A model generated the notes under the pieces. It was not told the origin of the DNA. It ran no database searches and worked only from the letters and a program-made list of their open reading frames with translations. The translations under genes and the position numbers were made by a program. Positions 1-5,060 of a stretch of DNA of 7,099 bases are shown here, piece after piece; position 1 is the stretch's first letter; each line of letters begins with the position of its first letter. The stretch is from an uncultured Clostridia bacterium (GTDB lineage: Bacteria > Bacillota > Clostridia > UBA1381), in the NCBI GenBank assembly GCA_934444735.1, contig CAKSDE010000033.1, positions 1-7,099 of the forward strand. Direction: 5' to 3'.

Positions 1-58
1 AATGGTGGTTGCTCATCACGGTATAGTCGCGCGTTTTGTCTATTCTGAAAACTGCCAT
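1..58 (-). CDS. Replication initiator/replisome organizer-like protein, N-terminal 19 codons only
   Basis: Only the start of this gene is in the window; it runs off the left edge. ATG at 58-56 is preceded by AAGGAGA (67-73) at about 8 bases spacing. The visible protein begins MAVFRIDKTRDYTVMSNHH. I recognise this as the conserved N-terminus of helix-turn-helix, RepA-like proteins (often carrying a C-terminal DUF6017 domain) found in integrative conjugative elements of Clostridia, where it usually continues into a winged-helix DNA-binding domain. The family is thought to act in element replication; that role is inferred from the family, not from these 19 residues. The gene follows the 56-residue zinc-ribbon gene with a hairpin terminator in between and only 26 bases for anything else. 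Its expression therefore probably depends on read-through of that hairpin. Confidence 0.6.
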   Translation of the reverse strand, partial: MAVFRIDKTRDYTVMSNHH

Positions 59-84
59 TTCAAAAATCTCCTTTCCTCTGAAAT

Positions 85-120
85 AAAAAAAACGTCGGGA
101 TTTTTTTATCAATCCTGACG
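85..120 (-). terminator. Rho-independent terminator/attenuator before the initiator-like gene
   Basis: On the minus strand a 10-base-pair stem (arms 111-120 and 93-102, one A-C mismatch) with an 8-base loop is followed directly by eight T residues (92-85). The plus strand has no T-run after the hairpin, so it works for leftward transcription. The stop codon (111-109) and last three codons of the 56-residue gene lie inside the hairpin. The initiator-like gene starts 27 bases downstream of the T-run, with no promoter visible in between, which suggests partial termination within an operon. Confidence 0.7.
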
Positions 121-279
121 CTCTCGGTCTGTATTTTCTTTTAACGGTTTGAACATTGTGCAGCTTGTGCCGTTATGACAATGAATGTACGGACAAAACG
201 GATTTTTGTCATCAAGCAAATATGTATCGTAACCCGTCTGACATTTAGGGCATAGCTGCTCATTATTTTTCTGTTTCAT
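109..279 (-). CDS. Small cysteine-rich zinc-ribbon-like protein of integrative elements (56 aa)
   Basis: A 56-residue protein starts at ATG 279-277 with AAAGGAA about 10 bases upstream (near 289-295) and ends with TGA at 111-109. It has a CPKC knuckle (Cys10, Cys13), then CPYIHC (Cys29, His33, Cys34) and Cys40. This spacing fits a small treble-clef or zinc-ribbon metal site. There is no signal peptide or membrane segment, so it is probably cytoplasmic. I recognise this kind of small protein from clostridial conjugative elements, placed just before the RepA-like gene as here, but its function is unknown to me. The tail (residues 46-56) is charged. The coding end folds into the downstream terminator hairpin. 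The gene is too short for most ORF finders, but the start site, cysteine pattern and context support it. Confidence 0.75.
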   Translation of the reverse strand: MKQKNNEQLCPKCQTGYDTYLLDDKNPFCPYIHCHNGTSCTMFKPLKENTDRERQD

Positions 280-294
280 TTTTCAAAATTCCTT

Positions 295-357
295 TCAATT
301 TTGGGCAAACAAAAAAGCCGATATTTCTATCAGCTTAAATTTGCTCATATCATACAT
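295..357 (-). CDS. Possible leader peptide (20 aa, or 17 aa from an internal ATG)
   Basis: ATG codons at 357-355 and 348-346 open the same short frame (MYDMSKFKLIEISAFLFAQN) and end with TGA at 297-295, directly before the ribosome site of the 56-residue gene. A terminator-like hairpin (311-336) lies within this frame, so a translating ribosome would cover it. A 31-codon frame upstream (440-345) ends in an ATGA overlap with the second ATG. There is no good ribosome site before any of these starts. This is a speculative leader ORF suggested only by its arrangement; it may equally be chance. Confidence 0.25.
   Translation of the reverse strand: MYDMSKFKLIEISAFLFAQN
311..336 (-). terminator. 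Hairpin terminator/attenuator with GAAA tetraloop
   Basis: On the minus strand the arms AAGCTGATA (336-328) and TATCGGCTT (323-315) form a 9-base-pair stem with one U-G wobble, closed by a GAAA tetraloop (327-324). A run of six T (316-311) follows, partly inside the stem. On the plus strand the wobble becomes a C-A mismatch, so the signal favours leftward transcription. The 56-residue gene begins about 30 bases downstream with no promoter in the gap, so read-through or antitermination seems necessary. Confidence 0.6.
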
Positions 358-500
358 CTTTTGTTTTTTATAAAATATAGTAATAGTGGGCTTTTAGCTT
401 TACTTGCATCTTTCCGTTTCGGTGAAGCATTAGATACCATGCAGGCAAAAATACAGGAAAAAAATAAATTCTTTACCGGCTGCAAAAAACAATAACATAC
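337..500. other. Unassigned stretch between two terminators
   Basis: No recognisable gene. On the plus strand a frame opened by TTG at 301 runs to TAA at 493-495, six bases before the hairpin at 501-537. Its second half (LLALLASFRFGEALDTMQ and onward) could be a leftover 3' end of a gene cut by element insertion. On the minus strand a 31-codon basic frame (440-345, MVSNASPKRKDASKAKSP...) overlaps it. Neither has a convincing ribosome site, and I recognise no domain. No promoter close to consensus was seen on either strand. It may be the leader of the left operon, an RNA, or decayed sequence. Confidence 0.4.
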
Positions 501-537
501 AAAAAGAGCCATTGGTATAACACCAACGGCTCTTTTT
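501..537. terminator. Bidirectional rho-independent terminator
   Basis: A 16-base-pair stem (501-516 with 522-537) has a 5-base loop and contains GAGCC-TTGGT / ACCAA-GGCTC, flanked by A-runs on the left and T-runs on the right. It therefore gives a T-run in both directions (six T at 533-538 on plus, five at 505-501 on minus). The single odd pair (511/527) is A-C on plus but a G-U wobble on the minus transcript, slightly favouring leftward termination. On the plus strand it follows a TAA stop by five bases. Confidence 0.75.
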
Positions 538-723
538 TATGAAACACAGAAACATTCAGATTCTGTCGATTCAAAGTCTTATTCTATTGAATAATCTATT
601 GTTATTTAGCAACACCCTTTATCACCTATGATGCGAATTTAATTATCATCGGCGCTGCTTTTTCATGACAATAAAATTTTTGTTTTATTGTCAAATTCCT
701 TTGATTTTACAAGGTTTTCGGCT
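538..723. other. AT-rich intergenic region, probable chromosome/element junction zone
   Basis: No gene, tRNA or good promoter was found in these bases. The one clear structure is a perfect inverted repeat at 666-693. The stretch separates the ppdK terminator (724-762) from the bidirectional terminator of the left element, so the element's attachment junction may lie here, but no repeated core was recognised. Confidence 0.5.
666..693. repeat. Perfect 11-bp inverted repeat (TGACAATAAAA / TTTTATTGTCA)
   Basis: Arms 666-676 and 683-693 are perfectly complementary around a 6-base loop (677-682). The arms are AT-rich and no T-run follows on either strand, so it does not look like an ordinary terminator. 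It could be a protein-binding operator, a recombinase half-site pair or a remnant of a small mobile repeat. Confidence 0.6.
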
Positions 724-762
724 AAAAAAATGACCTCAAAGGGTGTTTGCCCTTCAAGGTCA
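724..762 (-). terminator. Rho-independent terminator of ppdK
   Basis: On the minus strand a 13-base-pair stem (762-750 with 743-731) with a 6-base loop is followed by seven T (730-724). Two central pairs are U-G and G-U wobbles on the minus transcript but A-C and C-A mismatches on the plus strand, so the hairpin is built for leftward transcription. It lies 62 bases after the ppdK stop codon. Confidence 0.9.
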
Positions 763-824
763 CTTAATATTTTATTTTGCCTTTTTACTGTTATTTGGTT
801 TTACCCAAAAACATCTATTGCGAA

Positions 825-3455
825 TTACTTGCTCTCTTTAATAGCAGCCTGAGCAGCAGCCAATCTTGCGATAGGTACTCTGAACGGTGAGCAAGATACA
901 TAGTCCAAACCAATCTTGTGGCAGAACTCAACTGACGTAGGATCGCCGCCGTGTTCGCCGCAGATACCAACATGGAGTGACTTTCTAACCGGCTTGCCGA
1001 GTTTGATAGCCATTTCCATCAATTTGCCTACGCCTGCCTGGTCGAGCTTTGCAAACGGATCGTTTTCAAAGATCTTCTTGTCATAGTAAGCATCCAAGAA
1101 CTTGCCTGCGTCATCTCTTGAGAAACCGTATGTCATCTGTGTCAGGTCATTTGTACCGAAGCAGAAGAATTCAGCCTCTGTTGCGATTTCATCAGCCAAA
1201 AGCGCAGCTCTCGGGATTTCGATCATTGTACCAACCTCATACTTAAGGTCTGCATTTGCAGCTGCGATTTCAGCATCAGCTGTCTCAACAACGATCTTCT
1301 TAACAAACTTCAATTCTTTAACATCGCCAACCAACGGAATCATGATTTCAGGAACGATTGTCCAATCCGGATGATTCTTCTTTACGTTGATTGCAGCACG
1401 AATTACAGCACTTGTCTGCATCTTAGCGATTTCAGGGTATGTTACTGCCAAACGGCATCCTCTGTGGCCCATCATCGGGTTAAATTCGTGAAGTGATGCA
1501 ATGATGTTCTTTATAGTCTCAACGCTCTTGCCCTGTGTCTTAGCCAAAGCAGCAATATCAGCCTCATCTGTAGGAACAAACTCATGCAAAGGCGGATCCA
1601 AGAAACGGATTGTTACAGGGTTGCCTTCCAGAGCCTCATAAAGAGCCTCGAAGTCACTCTGCTGCATAGGAAGAATCTTAGCCAAAGCAGCTTCTCTTTC
1701 CTCTACAGTATCTGAACAAATCATTTCACGGAATGCGTCAATTCTGTTTCCGCCGAAGAACATATGCTCTGTACGGCAAAGACCGATACCTTCAGCGCCG
1801 AGCTCTCTTGCACGCTTAGCATCTTCCGGAGTATCCGCATTTGTTCTTACTTTAAGCTTTCTGTACTTGTCAGCCCATCCCATGATTCTGCCGAATGTGC
1901 CGCTGATTGATGCGTCAACTGTCGGGATAATGCCGTCATATATATTACCTGTTGAACCGTCGATTGAAATGTAATCTCCCTCAACATATGTCTTACCTTT
2001 TAACACGAACTTCTTGTTTTCTTCGTCCATAGCAATTTCCGAGCAGCCCGATACACAGCATGTACCCATACCACGAGCAACAACGGCTGCGTGAGATGTC
2101 ATACCGCCACGAACTGTCAGGATACCCTGAGAAGCCTTCATACCCTCGATATCTTCAGGTGATGTCTCAAGACGTACCAAAACAACCTTTTCGCCTCTTG
2201 CATTCCACTCTTTAGCATCCTCAGCCGTAAATACAATCTTACCGCAAGCAGCGCCCGGAGATGCAGCCAAAGCCTTAGCAACCGGTTCAGCAGCCTTCAA
2301 TGCCTTAGGATCGAACTGCGGGTGCAAAAGTGTATCCAAGTTACGCGGATCGATCATTGCAACAGCTTCCTGCTCTGTGATCATTCCTTCGTCAACCAAG
2401 TCACACGCAATCTGCAAAGCAGCCTGAGCCGTTCTCTTACCGTTACGTGTCTGGAGCATATAAAGCTTACCGTTTTCAACAGTAAATTCCATATCCTGCA
2501 TATCTCTGTAGTGATTTTCCAAGTTCTGGCAAACTTCTTTAAACTGAGCAAATGCTTCAGGGAACTTTTCAGCCATCTGAGCGATAGGCATCGGAGTACG
2601 AACGCCGGCAACAACGTCCTCGCCCTGTGCATTTGTCAAAAATTCACCCATGAGGTGCTTTTCGCCTGTAGCCGGGTCACGTGTAAACGCAACACCTGTA
2701 CCGCAGTCATCACCCATATTACCGAACGCCATCATCTGTACGTTAACGGCTGTACCCCATGAATAAGGGATATCGTTATCACGTCTGTAAACGTTAGCTC
2801 TCGGGTTGTCCCATGAACGGAAAACTGCCTTTATGGCACCCATTAACTGTTCCTTAGGATCGGTCGGGAAATCAACACCGATTTTTGATTTATATTCAGC
2901 CTTAAACTGAGCAGCAAGTTCCTTCAAATCCTCAGCGGTAAGCTCGACGTCCTGTGTAACGCCTTTCTTTTCCTTCATTTCATCGATCAGCTGTTCAAAG
3001 TATTTCTTTCCTACTTCCATAACAACGTCTGAATACATCTGAATAAATCTTCTGTAACAATCCCATGCCCAACGCGGATTGCCTGACTTCTTAGCCATTG
3101 TTTCAACAACTTCTTCGTTAAGACCGAGGTTCAGGATTGTATCCATCATACCCGGCATAGAAGCTCTTGCACCCGAACGAACAGATACCAAAAGGGGATT
3201 TTCAACATCTCCGAATTTTTTGCCGCAGATCTTTTCCATCTTATCAATGTATTCCATGATCTCAGCCTGGATATCGTCGTTGATCTTCTGACCGTCCTCA
3301 TAATATTGAGTACAAGCCTCAGTTGAAATTGTAAAACCCTGCGGTACCGGTAAGCCCAATCCGGTCATTTCGGCAAGGTTAGCGCCTTTACCGCCTAATA
3401 GTTCTCTCATAGAAGCATTACCTTCCGAGAACAAGTAAACGTACTTTTTGCTCAT
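825..3455 (-). CDS. ppdK: Pyruvate, phosphate dikinase (876 aa)
   Basis: The enzyme interconverts pyruvate + ATP + phosphate with PEP + AMP + pyrophosphate in the cytoplasm. In anaerobic clostridia it commonly works in pyrophosphate-linked glycolysis or in PEP formation. Length matches the family (C. symbiosum about 874). The N-terminal ATP-grasp part spans roughly residues 1-340 (GGKGANLAEM at 21, SVRSGARASMPGM at 91, LQTRNGKRTAQ at 334). The swinging phosphohistidine domain is at about 380-510, with GGMTSHAAVVARG carrying catalytic His455 and the regulatory-type Thr453. The PEP/pyruvate-binding barrel is at about 530-876, with GLCRTEHMFF, the EIPRAAL metal-site region and GICGEHGGDP carrying catalytic Cys832. 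All key residues are present. ATG at 3455 is chosen because AGGAGG sits 7 bases upstream and the homologous proteins begin there. The frame is open to an ATG at 3497, but that would place start and ribosome site inside the leader hairpins. It has its own promoter (3513-3540) and terminator (724-762), so it is monocistronic. Confidence 0.98.
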   Translation of the reverse strand: MSKKYVYLFSEGNASMRELLGGKGANLAEMTGLGLPVPQGFTISTEACTQYYEDGQKINDDIQAEIMEYIDKMEKICGKKFGDVENPLLVSVRSGARASMPGMMDTILNLGLNEEVVETMAKKSGNPRWAWDCYRRFIQMYSDVVMEVGKKYFEQLIDEMKEKKGVTQDVELTAEDLKELAAQFKAEYKSKIGVDFPTDPKEQLMGAIKAVFRSWDNPRANVYRRDNDIPYSWGTAVNVQMMAFGNMGDDCGTGVAFTRDPATGEKHLMGEFLTNAQGEDVVAGVRTPMPIAQMAEKFPEAFAQFKEVCQNLENHYRDMQDMEFTVENGKLYMLQTRNGKRTAQAALQIACDLVDEGMITEQEAVAMIDPRNLDTLLHPQFDPKALKAAEPVAKALAASPGAACGKIVFTAEDAKEWNARGEKVVLVRLETSPEDIEGMKASQGILTVRGGMTSHAAVVARGMGTCCVSGCSEIAMDEENKKFVLKGKTYVEGDYISIDGSTGNIYDGIIPTVDASISGTFGRIMGWADKYRKLKVRTNADTPEDAKRARELGAEGIGLCRTEHMFFGGNRIDAFREMICSDTVEEREAALAKILPMQQSDFEALYEALEGNPVTIRFLDPPLHEFVPTDEADIAALAKTQGKSVETIKNIIASLHEFNPMMGHRGCRLAVTYPEIAKMQTSAVIRAAINVKKNHPDWTIVPEIMIPLVGDVKELKFVKKIVVETADAEIAAANADLKYEVGTMIEIPRAALLADEIATEAEFFCFGTNDLTQMTYGFSRDDAGKFLDAYYDKKIFENDPFAKLDQAGVGKLMEMAIKLGKPVRKSLHVGICGEHGGDPTSVEFCHKIGLDYVSCSPFRVPIARLAAAQAAIKESK

Positions 3456-3462
3456 TATAGTT

Positions 3463-3468
3463 CCTCCT
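3463..3468 (-). promoter_or_regulatory. Ribosome binding site that fixes the ppdK start
   Basis: A perfect AGGAGG on the minus strand ends 7 bases before ATG 3455-3453. This selects that codon over the in-frame ATG at 3497, which would add 14 residues (MNNIILIINIGGTI) not seen in family members as I know them. Confidence 0.9.
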
Positions 3469-3503
3469 ATATTAATTATTAATATGATGTTATTCATAAC
3501 ATC
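3469..3503 (-). promoter_or_regulatory. Two adjacent inverted repeats filling the ppdK 5' leader
   Basis: The first is GATGTTAT / ATAACATC (3486-3503, 2-base centre), which would lie about 3 bases from the predicted transcript start. The second, directly next to it, is ATATTAAT / ATTAATAT around one base (3469-3485) and ends where the AGGAGG begins. Such a 5'-terminal hairpin could stabilise the mRNA, and the second could modulate ribosome access. They could instead be operator sites in DNA. Structure is seen; role is inferred. Confidence 0.55.
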
Positions 3504-3512
3504 TCATTGTTA

Positions 3513-3540
3513 ATTATACCACAAATGGCAGAAAAGTCCA
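3513..3540 (-). promoter_or_regulatory. ppdK promoter with extended -10
   Basis: On the minus strand TATAAT (3518-3513) is preceded by TGG, giving an extended -10 (TGnTATAAT). A weak -35 (TGGACT, 3540-3535) lies 16 bases upstream. The predicted start of transcription is near 3506, giving a leader of about 50 bases. The AT-rich DNA upstream (3541-3600) has A-tracts that could help RNA polymerase. Confidence 0.75.
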
Positions 3541-3648
3541 CATTTTTTTTTGAATTTCCTCTAAATTTTGTGACATTTTTCATTTGTGTTAAAAAAAGAA
3601 TTAGATTTTAACGATTTTTCATGCAACCTGCGACTAAAAAGATTTTTT

Positions 3649-4386
3649 TCATCTATAATTTTGGCAAGCTTTATGAGCGGCTTTTTTTGCAAGCTCGGCA
3701 TCATTTTTATCTACAGGCACATCAAAATCGGAAAAATCAATATCCAGCGCGGATTTTCCGGTAAGCATTTCATACCACGTCAAAGAAAGAGCAAATCTCG
3801 TATATCCCTTTTCGGCATGAAATCCGTCCCTGTGCACCTTCTTCCCCTCGCTTATCAGATTCTGCAAGGTTTCGCCCGACGGGATTATGCGCGCATTTAT
3901 GCTTTTTGCCGCCATATCATACGCATTTTTTACATCAGAGAACATATCCTTCTGGCACTTATAGCCCAGCTCCTCCGTAAGACGCACTCCCCCCTCCTCA
4001 TACGCCCAGGTCTGATGTATAAGCTGTTCGGTTTTCGGCATATACATTCTTACATACTCCGACAATTTTGAAAGATAAGGCTGATATGTATCGTAATTGT
4101 TGCTTTTTCCGCTCACCTGCTGCATTGTTATAAAATCCCAGCCGTCACGGCTTTCGGATAAAAGTGCATCTTTTATGGAAACGCAAAATCCCGTATTTTC
4201 CCCGTTAAACATAAGCGCATACTTTTTCTCATCGGAGAGAATATTTGAATAATGATAAGAAAGAGGACAGCCGCCTATAAAAAGGTTTACCACTTTCATA
4301 TCAACTCCCCCGGCTTTTGCCACGCCGTGCAAATACCTTGTCGCATCTTCCGAAAAGCTGTTCCCTATCGCCAAAACCTTGATCAT
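3649..4386 (-). CDS. SGNH/GDSL-like hydrolase, DUF4886 family (245 aa)
   Basis: Numbered from ATG 4386, the protein opens MIKVLAIGNSFSEDA. This is the block I motif of SGNH hydrolases in its GNS form, with Ser10 as likely nucleophile. IGGCPLSYH (residues 37-45) fits the oxyanion-hole glycine of block II, MQQVSG (88-93) fits the block III region, and RDGFHAEKG (186-194) holds the Asp187/His190 pair of block V. This pattern is that of DUF4886 proteins, predicted esterases/acetylesterases whose substrates are mostly unknown. There is no signal peptide or transmembrane stretch, so a cytoplasmic enzyme is likely, possibly deacylating an imported sugar. ATG 4386 is preferred because AAAGGA lies 10 bases upstream. 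The frame also has ATG 4395, but it is only 1 base from that site (248 aa version). It has its own promoter at 4435-4463. No clear terminator was found in the 194 bases before ppdK, so some read-through is possible. Confidence 0.85.
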   Translation of the reverse strand: MIKVLAIGNSFSEDATRYLHGVAKAGGVDMKVVNLFIGGCPLSYHYSNILSDEKKYALMFNGENTGFCVSIKDALLSESRDGWDFITMQQVSGKSNNYDTYQPYLSKLSEYVRMYMPKTEQLIHQTWAYEEGGVRLTEELGYKCQKDMFSDVKNAYDMAAKSINARIIPSGETLQNLISEGKKVHRDGFHAEKGYTRFALSLTWYEMLTGKSALDIDFSDFDVPVDKNDAELAKKAAHKACQNYR

Positions 4387-4396
4387 TTTATTCATT

Positions 4397-4400
4397 TCCT
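4397..4400 (-). promoter_or_regulatory. Ribosome binding site that decides the hydrolase start
   Basis: AGGA (within AAAGGAA) on the minus strand leaves 10 bases to ATG 4386 but only 1 base to ATG 4395, so the downstream start is more plausible. Confidence 0.65.
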
Positions 4401-4434
4401 TTCTTTGGTCTGTTTAAATATATTATCTGTTTTA

Positions 4435-4463
4435 AGTATATCCTTAAATATGGTTCTTGTCAA
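4435..4463 (-). promoter_or_regulatory. Promoter of the SGNH/DUF4886 gene
   Basis: On the minus strand TTGACA (4463-4458), a 17-base spacer and TATACT (4440-4435) make a near-perfect housekeeping promoter. Transcription would start near 4428, about 40 bases before the chosen ATG. It diverges from the tRNA promoter, with about 70 AT-rich bases between the two -35 boxes. Confidence 0.85.
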
Positions 4464-4533
4464 CATTTTACGGTATGTTTTTCCCTTTATATCATAATTT
4501 TTGAAAATTTTAAATTTTTTTCAAAAAAAAGTA

Positions 4534-4562
4534 TTGACAAAATTCCTGTTTTAGTGTATAAT
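4534..4562 (+). promoter_or_regulatory. Consensus promoter of tRNA-Met
   Basis: TTGACA (4534-4539), exactly 17 bases, then TATAAT (4557-4562): a full match to the sigma-70/sigma-A consensus. A- and T-tracts at 4498-4530 directly upstream resemble an UP element. The expected start lies around 4569, a few bases before the tRNA. Confidence 0.92.
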
Positions 4563-4577
4563 AAATCCTGTTGTTAC

Positions 4578-4654
4578 GGCGGTATAGCTCAGTTGGCTAG
4601 AGCACACGGTTCATACCCGTGGTGTCATTGGTTCAAATCCAATTACCGCTACCA
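4578..4654 (+). tRNA. tRNA-Met (CAU), elongator type, with encoded CCA
   Basis: A 77-base cloverleaf. The acceptor stem is GGCGGTA (4578-4584) with TACCGCT (4644-4650), including a G1-U72 wobble. The D arm is GCTC/GAGC, the anticodon stem CACGG/CCGTG with loop TTCATAC (anticodon CAT 4612-4614), and the T arm ATTGG/CCAAT with loop TTCAAAT. The discriminator is A and CCA is encoded. The G1-U72 pair, GGCTAGAGC D-arm and ACGG-TTCATACCCGT anticodon arm match the Bacillus elongator tRNA-Met. It lacks the three G-C anticodon pairs and unpaired position 1-72 of initiator tRNA. A tRNA-Ile2 (lysidine) is less likely by sequence. It is transcribed alone from its own promoter and ends at the terminator just downstream. 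Confidence 0.95.
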
Positions 4655-4655
4655 T

Positions 4656-4707
4656 ACCGAGAGTTCTTATAGGATTTGAGATGTTCTATAAACGCTCTCG
4701 GTTTTTT
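4656..4707 (+). terminator. Rho-independent terminator of tRNA-Met
   Basis: ACCGAGAG (4656-4663) pairs with CTCTCGGT (4695-4702). An inner TTATAG/CTATAA helix lies within, separated by a small internal loop. Six T (4702-4707) follow on the plus strand. No T-run follows on the minus strand, so it serves the tRNA. It begins one base after the encoded CCA. Confidence 0.85.
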
Positions 4708-4736
4708 ATTGCCTTTAATCAGTATGCGGATAGCTT

Positions 4737-5048
4737 TCACAGCTCACCGTCCATACTGATTATTTTTTTATTGTTCCTTTTTGCTGTATTCAGAATATCC
4801 TGTGTTACGAGTATATTCCGTGAAAGACTGCTTAAAGTAGGTGTTAAAATTGTTTTTACGGATTGATTATGTAAAAGCCCGTACAGAGTTTTGCTGCAAG
4901 TTGCTAAACCGCTTCGCTGCTCAACTATAAAATCCGAAATTTCATAACCGTTTTTATCCGCAAATTCTTTCATTTGGTTTGTTCTGTCGTCTACCTGTTC
5001 AAAAGTAGCAACACGCATATAAACGGCGGCTTTTATGTTTTTGTTCAT
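4737..5048 (-). CDS. Catalytically dead mini serine recombinase (resolvase-domain only, 103 aa)
   Basis: The protein matches the resolvase catalytic fold: AAVYMRVATFEQ (7-18), DRTNQMKEFADKNGYEI (21-37), and TLSSLSRNI (71-79) aligning with DLSRLGRN of its neighbour. Key residues are changed. The catalytic Ser (Ser20 in the neighbour) is Ala14. The arginine of DRPDY falls at Ser52/Lys53, and the first Arg of SRLGR is Ser74. Arg12 and Arg77 remain. It ends at about the last strand of the catalytic sheet (KKIISMDGEL), before the dimer helix and without DNA-binding parts. It should not cut DNA. It may bind the large recombinase and modulate it, or be a decayed copy. It has its own GGGGG-type ribosome site immediately after the large recombinase stop, with 12 bases between the genes, so the two are probably co-transcribed and translationally coupled. 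ATG 5048 is the only good start. The stop lies 29 bases from the tRNA terminator T-run. Confidence 0.8.
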   Translation of the reverse strand: MNKNIKAAVYMRVATFEQVDDRTNQMKEFADKNGYEISDFIVEQRSGLATCSKTLYGLLHNQSVKTILTPTLSSLSRNILVTQDILNTAKRNNKKIISMDGEL

Positions 5049-5060
5049 ACGCTCACCCCC

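Larger units (their letters stand above)
1..500 (-). mobile_element. Edge of an integrative/conjugative-type element (left segment, partial)
   Basis: This stretch holds the start of a replication-initiator-like gene and a tiny cysteine-rich protein gene, both of types I associate with clostridial integrative conjugative elements. They are transcribed leftwards out of the window and separated by hairpin terminators. The boundary with the chromosome is not visible. It should lie between the left genes and the ppdK terminator, that is somewhere in about 300-723. No recombinase or relaxase is visible on this side, so the element assignment rests on family recognition of the two small coding pieces. 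Confidence 0.45.

Noticed and set aside
118..128. 11-base direct repeat ACGCTCTCGGT shared with 4692-4702, as possible att core
   Set aside because: Several 11-base matches are expected by chance in 7 kb. One copy is inside a coding region and the other is a terminator arm.
2381..2632. 83-residue minus-strand frame inside ppdK
   Set aside because: Out-of-frame reading of ppdK codons; no start signal.
2322..2762. 146-residue plus-strand frame
   Set aside because: It is antisense to the ATP-grasp half of ppdK, an unmistakable conserved gene, and has no ribosome site or recognisable domain. Other plus-strand frames across 1049-3291 are rejected for the same reason.
3456..3497. N-terminal extension of ppdK from ATG 3497
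   Set aside because: It covers the leader hairpins and the AGGAGG site; the enzyme family starts at the MSKKYVYLF position.
3586..4071. 161-residue plus-strand frame
   Set aside because: Antisense to the SGNH/DUF4886 hydrolase, whose motifs, promoter and ribosome site are clear. Composition is basic and patternless.
4578..4654. Initiator tRNA-fMet or tRNA-Ile2 for the CAU anticodon
   Set aside because: No triple G-C anticodon stem or unpaired 1-72 position as in the initiator; the whole sequence resembles Bacillus elongator tRNA-Met rather than tRNA-Ile2.
4681..4866. 61-residue plus-strand frame after the tRNA
   Set aside because: Starts inside the tRNA terminator and is antisense to the mini-recombinase.
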